A stretch of DNA of 64,000 nt, taken from Phreatobacter oligotrophus (GTDB taxonomy: Bacteria > Pseudomonadota > Alphaproteobacteria > Rhizobiales > Phreatobacteraceae). Every line of letters starts with the position of its first letter. Positions within the stretch are counted from its first letter, which is position 1. The translations under genes and the position numbers were made by a program. Shown here piece after piece: positions 57,818 through 64,000 of this stretch. Under the pieces are notes generated by a model. It saw only the letters and a list, made by a program, of their open reading frames with translations, was not told the origin of the DNA and searched no databases. The stretch is taken from NCBI RefSeq assembly GCF_003046185.1, contig NZ_PZZL01000001.1, forward strand, positions 434,001 through 498,000, given 5' to 3'.

Positions 57818-57994
57818 GACGCCTTCAGGTGGCGGGACAATGTGGCCCTTTTTGGTGTGGGAATGGCGGCGGAGCAAGCCCTCCCTGCGCCGCAGGGCGC
57901 GCTTGCCGGCCTTTGCCGCGAGCGGTCCGGCCCGCTGTCCCCTTGGCGAAAGCCCGGAACTGGCCTAGGTGAGCCTCGCCGTCCAGGGGATCCC

Positions 57995-58579
57995 ATGTCC
58001 GCGCCAGCCGCCGTCAACACTGCCCTCGTCGCCCATCTGAAGACCCGCCGGTCCACGCCCTTCGCCCTGATGCAGGGCCCGGGGCCGGACGACGCCACCC
58101 TCGATGCCATGCTGGAGATCGCCGCGCGCGTGCCCGACCATGGCAAGCTCGCCCCCTGGCGCTTCATGGTCATCGGCCCCGATGCGGGCAAGAGGCTCGG
58201 CGAGGCGCTGGAGCGCATCATCCTCGCCGATGATCCCGCCGCCCCCGACAATCGCCGCGAGATCGAACGCGCCCGCTTCCTGCGCGCGCCGGTCTGCGTC
58301 GCCGTCATCTCGCGCGCCGCGCCGCACCCGAAGATCCCCGAATGGGAGCAGGTGCTCTCCGCCGGCGCCGTCTGCCTCAACCTGCTCCATGCCGCGGCGG
58401 CCCATGGCTTCGGCGCCACCTGGATCACCGAATGGCCGTCCATGGACCGCCGCTTCCTCGACCATCTCGGCCTCGAAGCCCACGAGACCATTGCCGGCTT
58501 CGTCCATATCGGCACGCCCAGCGCCCGCGCCGAGGAGCGCGTGCGCCCCGACATGTCCGCCATCATCACGCGCCTTTAG
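57995..58579 (+). CDS. Nitroreductase family protein
   Basis: A 194-residue FMN-dependent oxidoreductase. Family features: LKTRRSTPFALMQGPGPDD, ARVPDHGKLAPWRF (FMN phosphate region), GAVCLNLLHAAAAHGFGATWIT and GFVHIGT. AGGGGA precedes the ATG. It is 22 nt upstream of a flavin reductase, suggesting a shared flavin-linked role. Confidence 0.87.
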   Translation: MSAPAAVNTALVAHLKTRRSTPFALMQGPGPDDATLDAMLEIAARVPDHGKLAPWRFMVIGPDAGKRLGEALERIILADDPAAPDNRREIERARFLRAPVCVAVISRAAPHPKIPEWEQVLSAGAVCLNLLHAAAAHGFGATWITEWPSMDRRFLDHLGLEAHETIAGFVHIGTPSARAEERVRPDMSAIITRL

Positions 58580-58601
58580 ACGACGGCCTGAGGAAACCCC
58601 C

Positions 58602-59231
58602 ATGCACTACAACGTCACCGCCGCCGACCACGGCCTGCCGCACGATCCGTTCAAGGCAATCGTCTCGCCGCGCCCCATCGGCTGGATCACGGCGATGGAC
58701 AAGGAGGGCCGCATCAACTGCTCGCCCTATTCCTTCTTCAACGCCATCTCGGACCGGCCGCACATGGTGGCCTTCGGCTCCGGCGGCATGAAGGACGCCC
58801 GCGCCTTCGTCGAGGAGACCGGCGAGTTCACCTGCTCGTTCTGCTCCTGGGACCTGCGCGACGCAATGAACGCCACCTCGGCGCCGCTGCCGCGCGGCGA
58901 GAACGAGATGAGCTTTGCCGGCCTGGAGGCTGCGCCCTCGGTCCATGTGAAGCCGCCGCGGGTGAAGGCCGCCCCGGCCGCGCTGGAATGCAAGTGGATC
59001 CAGACCGTGCCGCTGACCTCGCTCGAGGGCGTCACCACCTATTTCCTCGTCATCGGCCAGGTGGTCGGCATGTATATTGACGACGCCTTCATCGAGAACG
59101 GCATCGTCAACACCGGCAAGATGCATCCCATCATGCGCGGCGGCTACGACCAGTATTTCCAGGTCGGCGAGGAGCAGATGTTCAAGATGACGCGGCCCCC
59201 GGGCGGCGGCAACTTCAACGAGCGCCGCTGA
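58602..59231 (+). CDS. Flavin reductase family protein
   Basis: A 209-residue FMN-binding split-barrel protein: PFKAIVSPRPIGWITAMDKEG and NCSPYSFFNAISDRPHMVAFGS. A GAGGAAA ribosome-binding site precedes the ATG. It may supply reduced flavin or act as a specific oxidoreductase. It is cotranscribed with the nitroreductase. Confidence 0.88.
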   Translation: MHYNVTAADHGLPHDPFKAIVSPRPIGWITAMDKEGRINCSPYSFFNAISDRPHMVAFGSGGMKDARAFVEETGEFTCSFCSWDLRDAMNATSAPLPRGENEMSFAGLEAAPSVHVKPPRVKAAPAALECKWIQTVPLTSLEGVTTYFLVIGQVVGMYIDDAFIENGIVNTGKMHPIMRGGYDQYFQVGEEQMFKMTRPPGGGNFNERR

Positions 59232-59319
59232 GGGGGAACGTCCTGCGGCGCTTGATCCCGGCGGCGCGCCGCGCCACCATCGTGCTGTCCCAACCCGACC
59301 GTTGCCGGAGGCATGCACG

Positions 59320-60420
59320 ATGATCAGAGCGATCTTGACCCGCAGGACGACGCTCGCCGCCGCCGCCCTTGCCGTCGCCGCAACCGTCGGCGCCGGCTAT
59401 TCGTGGGCGCAGGAGAAGCTGAAGATCGGCTTCGTCTATGTCGGCCCGGTCGGCGACCACGGCTGGACCTACCAGCACGACATCGGCCGCCAGGCGCTGG
59501 AGCGCCAGTTCGGCAACCGCATCGAGACGACCTTCGTCGAGAAGGTGGCGGAAGGCCCCGACGCCGAGCGCGTCATCGAGCAGCTTGCCCGCACCGGCCA
59601 TCGCCTGATCTTCACGACCTCCTTCGGCTTCATGGACCCGACCGAGCGCGTCGCCCGCCGCCATCCCAACGTGCGCTTCGAGCACGCCACCGGCTTCAAG
59701 CGCTCGGCGAACCTTGCCACCTATGCCGGCCGCTTCTACGAGGGCCGCTACATTCTCGGCCAGATCGCCGCCCGCATGTCGAAGACCGGCACGGTGGGCT
59801 ATATCGGCTCCTTCGCCATCCCCGAGGTCATTTCCGGCATCAACGCCTTCATGCTCGGCGCCCAGTCGGTGCGGCCCGACCTCAAGATCAAGATCGTCTG
59901 GGTGAACTCCTGGTACGATCCGGGCAAGGAGGCGGACGCCGCCAAGGCGCTCGCCGACCAGGGCGCCGACATCCTCGCCCAGCACACGGATTCGCCCGCC
60001 GCCATGCAGATCGCCGAGCAGCGCGGCATCCTCGCCTTCGGGCAGGACAGCGACATGATCCGCTTCGGGCCGAAGGCGCAGCTGACCTCCATCGTCAATG
60101 ACTGGGCGCCCTATTACATCCAGCGGGTGCAGGCGATGCTGGACGGCCGCTGGAGCTCCGGCGACACCTGGGGCGGCCTGAATACCGGCCTCGTCCACAT
60201 GGCGCCCTATACGAACATGCCGGCCGATGTGAAGGCCATGGCCGAGGCGACGGAGGCCGCCATCAAGGCCGGCACGCTGCATCCCTTCCGCTGCCCGGTG
60301 GTCCGCCAGGACGGCCAGACGGTGGAGTGCAAGGGCAATGGCGCGCTCTCCGACGAGCAGATCCTCGGCATGAACTTCTATATCCGGGGCATCGAGGACC
60401 GCGTCCCCAGCGCGAACTGA
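59320..60420 (+). CDS. BMP-family ABC transporter substrate-binding protein
   Basis: A 366-residue periplasmic binding protein with an N-terminal signal containing twin Arg (TRRTTLAAAALAVAATVGAG) and cleavage near residue 30. The mature part has IGFVYVGPVGDHGWTYQHD, FTTSFGFMDPTERVA and GYIGSFAIPEVISGINAF, as in PnrA/Med-type proteins that bind nucleosides or other small ligands. No permease is nearby. It ends 7 nt from the convergent MarR gene. Confidence 0.9.
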   Translation: MIRAILTRRTTLAAAALAVAATVGAGYSWAQEKLKIGFVYVGPVGDHGWTYQHDIGRQALERQFGNRIETTFVEKVAEGPDAERVIEQLARTGHRLIFTTSFGFMDPTERVARRHPNVRFEHATGFKRSANLATYAGRFYEGRYILGQIAARMSKTGTVGYIGSFAIPEVISGINAFMLGAQSVRPDLKIKIVWVNSWYDPGKEADAAKALADQGADILAQHTDSPAAMQIAEQRGILAFGQDSDMIRFGPKAQLTSIVNDWAPYYIQRVQAMLDGRWSSGDTWGGLNTGLVHMAPYTNMPADVKAMAEATEAAIKAGTLHPFRCPVVRQDGQTVECKGNGALSDEQILGMNFYIRGIEDRVPSAN

Positions 60421-60438
60421 CCGGGGTTCAGCCCGGTC
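60419..60438. terminator. Hairpin between convergent BMP and MarR genes
   Basis: GACCGGG (60419-60425), a 6-nt loop, then CCCGGTC (60432-60438), spanning both stop codons. No U-run, so the terminator role is tentative. Confidence 0.35.
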
Positions 60439-60865
60439 CGATGGCGGCGAGCCGCATCAGCGGCTCGCGCAGCGCCTCATAGGCCTCCGGCCCGAGATGG
60501 GCGCGCATCCGGTCCACATGGGCCTGTGCGGTGCGGTGCAGCTCGGCGAGAAGCACCTCGCCCTCGGGCGTCAATGTCAGGCTCATCGACCGGCGATCGG
60601 TGGGCGAGGGGGTGCGCGCGACAAGGCCGCGCTCCTCCATCCGGCGGATCTGCGGGACGAAATTCGTCTTCTGGATGCCGAGCCGCTCGGCCACCTGGCT
60701 CTGCCCGGCGCCGGGATTGCCGGCGATGACGGTCAGCACCGAATAATCGGCCGGCGAGATGCCATGGCTGGCGAAACCCGTCATGATGTCGGCAAAGACG
60801 GCGAGCTGCGCGCGCCGCAGGAGATAGCCGATATGGCCGTCGAGGGGGCCGAGATCCAGCGCCAT
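60428..60865 (-). CDS. MarR-family regulator of the aromatic-acid operon
   Basis: A 145-residue winged-helix repressor: AQLAVFADIMTGFASHGISP, QSQVAERLGIQKTNFVPQIRRME (recognition helix) and TDRRSMSLTLTPEG. The ATG at 60865 follows GAGGAG. It is divergent from the crotonase-ligase-amidohydrolase genes, with a dyad between. Context resembles CouR/FerR-type repressors that respond to hydroxycinnamoyl-CoA. The ligand is inferred. Confidence 0.88.
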   Translation of the reverse strand: MALDLGPLDGHIGYLLRRAQLAVFADIMTGFASHGISPADYSVLTVIAGNPGAGQSQVAERLGIQKTNFVPQIRRMEERGLVARTPSPTDRRSMSLTLTPEGEVLLAELHRTAQAHVDRMRAHLGPEAYEALREPLMRLAAIGPG

Positions 60866-60964
60866 GCTGCTCCTCAGGGCTGACCGGGCGAAGCGCAGCA
60901 ACGCCCTGTTCTTTCTGTCTGGCCGGTCGAGGGGGCCATTGACAAGAGCAGCCCATCCAGAAAA

Positions 60965-60983
60965 TAGTTATGACAGATAACTA
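60965..60983. promoter_or_regulatory. Inverted repeat in the divergent marR-crotonase region
   Basis: TAGTTAT (60965-60971), a 5-nt spacer, ATAACTA (60977-60983), in an A/T patch. It lies 100 nt upstream of the MarR ATG and about 40 nt before the crotonase start. It shares the TAGTT..AACTA ends with the dyad at 46249-46267, so it is probably a MarR operator. Confidence 0.7.
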
Positions 60984-61021
60984 ATCGCCGCAAAGGCGAG
61001 ACCAGCCCGAGGGAGGGCGCC

Positions 61022-61813
61022 CTGGCCGAACCGATACCCGCATCGGGACTGTCCCTGTCGATCGAAGGCGCAGTCGCCATCATCCGACTGTCGCGGCCGG
61101 CCAAGCGCAATGCGCTGTCCGAGACCATGGTCGCGGGGCTCCGCGAGCTCTTCGCAACCTTTCCGGCCTCCGTCCGCGCCGTCGTCATCCATGGCGAGGG
61201 GGAGCATTTCTGCGCCGGCCTCGACCTGTCGGAGGTCGGCGGCGAGCCGGACCTTGCCGCCGGCATCGCCCACTCGCTGGGCTGGCACCGCGCCTTCCAG
61301 GAGATCGAGTTCGGCCGCGTCCCCGTCTTCACCGTGCTCCACGGCGCGGTGGTCGGCGGCGGCTTCGAGCTCGCCGCGGCGAGCCATATCCGCATCGCCG
61401 AACGCTCCGCCTTCTTCGCGCTGCCCGAGGGCCAGCGCGGCATCTTCCTCGGCGGCGGCGGCTCGGTGCGCATTCCGCGCCTCATCGGCGTGCCGCTCGT
61501 CCAGGACATGATGCTCACGGGCCGCTCGCTCTCGGCGGAAGAGGCGAGGGGGGCTGGCGCCTGCCAGTACCTCGTCGACGACGGCACGGGCCTTGCGCTC
61601 GCCAAGCAGCTCGCCGCCAAAGCCGCGGGCAATGCCGACATGACCAATTTCGCGGTCATCCATGCCCTGCCGCGCATCGCCGAGGCCGATCCGCATATCG
61701 GCTACCTCACCGAGGCGCTGATGGCCTCCACCGCGCAGAACATGCCGGAGGCGAAGGCGCGCGTGCGCGATTTCCTCGCCAAGCGCGCCGCCAAGGTCGC
61801 CCGCCCCGACTGA
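61022..61813 (+). CDS. Crotonase/enoyl-CoA hydratase family protein (probable CTG start)
   Basis: A 263-residue crotonase. The domain begins LSLSIEGAVAIIRLSRPAKRN and continues with HFCAGLDLSEVG and the second oxyanion segment VVGGGFELAAASH. The only in-frame ATG (61127) would remove the first beta-strands. The frame is open back to 60974 with no ATG, GTG or TTG before 61127. A CTG at 61022 has GGGAGG 5 nt upstream and gives LAEPIPASGLSL. The stop is at 61813. It is likely part of the ligase operon and acts on acyl-CoA made by the next gene. Confidence 0.82.
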   Translation: MAEPIPASGLSLSIEGAVAIIRLSRPAKRNALSETMVAGLRELFATFPASVRAVVIHGEGEHFCAGLDLSEVGGEPDLAAGIAHSLGWHRAFQEIEFGRVPVFTVLHGAVVGGGFELAAASHIRIAERSAFFALPEGQRGIFLGGGGSVRIPRLIGVPLVQDMMLTGRSLSAEEARGAGACQYLVDDGTGLALAKQLAAKAAGNADMTNFAVIHALPRIAEADPHIGYLTEALMASTAQNMPEAKARVRDFLAKRAAKVARPD

Positions 61814-61898
61814 GCGCCGGGCGCCCGCGCCCGCGACACTTGCATCCCCGTCAACCGCCTCGTGAGGCCCGCCAAGGGCCGCCCCCCGGAGGCTCTGC

Positions 61899-63782
61899 AT
61901 GGCCCTCGCCGCTTCGCTCGCCGCCGCACCGACCGCACCCGAGGCCTGGCACCGGCTCGGCCGGCTCGACCCTGTCGTCGAGGACCGGCCGGATGGCACC
62001 CGGCTCGTCACGGTGCGGCAGGGGTTCGACCCCTATCCCCGCGCGCTGCCCGACCGTCTCGTCCATTGGGCCGCCGCCACGCCGGACCGCGTCTTTCTCG
62101 CCGAACGCGGGCCTGACGGCGCCTGGCGGACGCTGACCTTTGGCGAGTGCCTGACGCGCGTGCGCCGTCTGGCCTCCGGCCTTGCCGGCCTTGGGCTCTC
62201 GGCCGAGCGGCCCGTGGCGATCCTCTCCGGCAACAGCATCGACCATGCGGTCATGGCCCTCGCGGCCATGATGATCGGCGTGCCCTATTGCCCGATCTCG
62301 CCGCCCTACAGCCTGGTGGCCAAGGATTTTGCCAAGCTCTCCTACTGCCTCGACCTGCTGACCCCCGGCCTCGTCTTCGTCGCCGACGCCAAGCCCTTCC
62401 GCGCCGCGCTGGCGGCTGCGGCCGCACCGGACCGGGTCATCGTCGCGGCCGCCAATGCGGAGCTTGCCGGTGCCCGCGACCTGTCGAGCCTCGACGGCCA
62501 TGCCGACGATCCGCGCGTCGACGCCGCCTTCGCCGCCATCGGTCCGGAGACGATCGCCAAGTTCCTGCTGACCTCCGGCTCGACCGGCGAGCCCAAGGCC
62601 GTGGTCAACACCCAGCGCATGCTCATGGCCAACCAGGTCATGCTGCTGCAGTGCTTCCCTTTCCTCGCCGAGACCCCGCCGGTCTTCGTGGACTGGCTGC
62701 CCTGGAACCACACTTTCGGCTCCAACCACAATTTCGGCATGGCGCTGACCCATGGCGGCACGCTCCATATCGACGAGGGCAAGCCGGTGGCGGCCGGCAT
62801 CCTGCCGACCGTGCGCAACCTTCGTGAGATCGCGCCCACCGCCTATTTCAACGTGCCGAAGGGCTACGAGGCGCTGCTGCCGTACCTGGAGGCCGACCGC
62901 GCCTTCGCCGCGCATTTCTTCAGCCGGCTCGAAATGCTGTTCTATGCGGGGGCGGGCCTCGCCCAGCCGGTCTGGGACGGCTACCTGACGCTGGCCCGTG
63001 AGGTCGCCGGCCGCGAGATCCCCTTCGTCACCGGCCTTGGCGCTACCGAGACGGCCCCCTCCGCCATCATGAATTTGCGCGCCACCGGCCAGGCCGGCGC
63101 CATCGGCCTGCCAATGGTCGGCGTCACGCTGAAGCTCGTCCCCGCCGGCACCAAGCTCGAGGCGCGGGTCAAGGCCGAGACGGTGACGCCGGGCTACTGG
63201 CGCCGCCCGGACCTCACGGCCAAAGTCTTCGACGAAGAGGGCTATTACTGCTTCGGCGACGCCGTCGCCTATGCGGACCCCGGCGACCTATCCAAGGGGT
63301 TCCTCTTCGACGGGCGCCTGTCCGAGGACTTCAAGCTTGCCACCGGCACCTGGGTCAGCGTCGGCCCGCTCCGCCATGTCGTCAATTCGGCGCTCGACCC
63401 GCTGATCCGCGACACGGTGGTCACCGGCCATGACCGCGACGATATCGGCATGCTGCTGGTGCCGGACGCCGAGGCCTGCGCCCGCTTCGCCGGCCTCGCC
63501 GCCAATGATCCTGGCCTCTATGCCCATGCCGGCCTGCGCGCCGAACTCGCCCGCCGCCTCGGCCTGCTCGCCAAGGCCGCCACCGGCTCGTCGAACCGTG
63601 TCGAGCGCGCGGTGATCCTGACGGAGCCGCCCTCGCTCGAAGCCGGCGAACTTACCGACAAGGGCTCGATCAACCAGCGCGCGGTGCTGACCCGCCGCAA
63701 GGATCTCGTCACCGCCCTCTATGCCGAGCCGCCGGGCGAGGCCATCATCCGACCCGACAGCCGTGCAGGAGAGACCCCATGA
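61899..63782 (+). CDS. Acyl-CoA ligase, feruloyl-CoA synthase-like
   Basis: A 627-residue adenylate-forming enzyme with the AMP-binding loop LLTSGSTGEPK near residue 223, GLGATETAP, and the C-terminal motif GFLFDGRLSEDFKLATGTWV typical of feruloyl-CoA synthases. It would activate a hydroxycinnamate or similar acid with CoA. Preceded by a crotonase and overlapping the next gene (ATGA). Substrate is inferred from similarity in motif style. Confidence 0.85.
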   Translation: MALAASLAAAPTAPEAWHRLGRLDPVVEDRPDGTRLVTVRQGFDPYPRALPDRLVHWAAATPDRVFLAERGPDGAWRTLTFGECLTRVRRLASGLAGLGLSAERPVAILSGNSIDHAVMALAAMMIGVPYCPISPPYSLVAKDFAKLSYCLDLLTPGLVFVADAKPFRAALAAAAAPDRVIVAAANAELAGARDLSSLDGHADDPRVDAAFAAIGPETIAKFLLTSGSTGEPKAVVNTQRMLMANQVMLLQCFPFLAETPPVFVDWLPWNHTFGSNHNFGMALTHGGTLHIDEGKPVAAGILPTVRNLREIAPTAYFNVPKGYEALLPYLEADRAFAAHFFSRLEMLFYAGAGLAQPVWDGYLTLAREVAGREIPFVTGLGATETAPSAIMNLRATGQAGAIGLPMVGVTLKLVPAGTKLEARVKAETVTPGYWRRPDLTAKVFDEEGYYCFGDAVAYADPGDLSKGFLFDGRLSEDFKLATGTWVSVGPLRHVVNSALDPLIRDTVVTGHDRDDIGMLLVPDAEACARFAGLAANDPGLYAHAGLRAELARRLGLLAKAATGSSNRVERAVILTEPPSLEAGELTDKGSINQRAVLTRRKDLVTALYAEPPGEAIIRPDSRAGETP

Positions 63783-64000
63783 AGGTCGAGGACCTCGTCG
63801 CCATCGACATCCACACCCATGCCGAGGTCTCCTGCCGTCAGGAGCCCGATCCCTACTGGACGCCCTTCGAGGAGGCGGCGGGGAAATATTTCAAGGTCGG
63901 CAAGCGCCCGACCATCGCCGAAACGATCGCGCATTACCGCAAGCACAAGATCGGCCTGGTCATGTTCACGGTCGATACGGAGGCCGAGATCGGCAACCGC
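63779..64000 (+). CDS. Amidohydrolase family protein (5' part only)
   Basis: The first 74 codons of a TIM-barrel amidohydrolase: VAIDIHTHAEV gives the N-terminal HxH metal ligands, and TIAETIAHYRKHKIGLVMFTVD is the next strand-helix. It resembles amidohydrolase_2 members such as decarboxylases and hydratases of aromatic catabolism. The ATG overlaps the ligase stop. The window ends inside the gene. Confidence 0.82.
   Translation, partial: MKVEDLVAIDIHTHAEVSCRQEPDPYWTPFEEAAGKYFKVGKRPTIAETIAHYRKHKIGLVMFTVDTEAEIGNR

Overview
The window reads as a chromosomal segment of a GC-rich alphaproteobacterium, most probably of the Hyphomicrobiales (Rhizobiales). The evidence is the blocks lptG-lptF/pepA-holC, purM-purN, slt..dapA-smpB, NYN gene-rpoZ-rel-pyrE-acpS and folE-IscU-like-yidD-thrS, strong C/G third-position bias, frequent GTG starts, and many 4-nt stop/start overlaps. 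The genus cannot be fixed from sequence alone. A bciA-type divinyl-chlorophyllide reductase hints at a present or past phototrophic lineage. No rRNA, tRNA, CRISPR array, prophage or insertion sequence was seen.

Layout. 1-9.2 kb: LPS export permeases, leucyl aminopeptidase, Pol III chi, an MFS carrier, a WYL regulator with a palindromic operator, an ABC-F ATPase and ndk. 9.2-13.5 kb: an orphan molybdopterin oxidoreductase, then an overlapping pair (membrane protein plus exported trypsin-like protease) that looks more A/T-rich than its surroundings. 13.6-22.8 kb: a tandem PilZ protein, purNM, malic enzyme, a CSS-EAL phosphodiesterase and a lytic transglycosylase. 22.8-26.4 kb: an accessory island between slt and dapA with an ATP-grasp protein, a 69-residue peptide carrying three 10-residue repeats, an HExxH protein and bciA. 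The first three look like a small RiPP (ribosomally made, modified peptide) locus and are the most novel content here.

26.7-38.4 kb: dapA, smpB, a putatively exported SOD, uracil-DNA glycosylase, a NYN nuclease, rpoZ, the (p)ppGpp enzyme Rel, a soluble PAS-PAS chemoreceptor, pyrE and acpS. 38.4-48.3 kb: an AEC carrier, an IlvD/Edd sugar-acid dehydratase, a HigBA-like toxin-antitoxin pair with operator, cfa-acylphosphatase, DinB, lipB, a lone FliN-domain protein, a MarR-GNAT fusion with a perfect operator, and ruvX. 48.4-59.3 kb: a metallo-beta-lactamase-fold hydrolase, folE, a scaffold-like Fe-S protein lacking its third Cys, yidD, a DUF1028/peptide-binding pair, a ClpP-fold exported protein, thrS, a nitroreductase and a flavin reductase. 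59.3-64 kb: a BMP-type binding protein, a MarR repressor, a divergent crotonase, a feruloyl-CoA-synthase-like ligase and an amidohydrolase cut by the window edge. This last group looks like an aromatic-acid (hydroxycinnamate-type) catabolic operon with a MarR operator in the divergent promoter region.

Intergenic spaces hold three families of palindromic repeats. Family A is a composite two-hairpin element of about 130-155 bp (five copies), family B is about 154 bp (two copies) and family C is about 92 bp (two copies). They account for most of the longer gene-free stretches.
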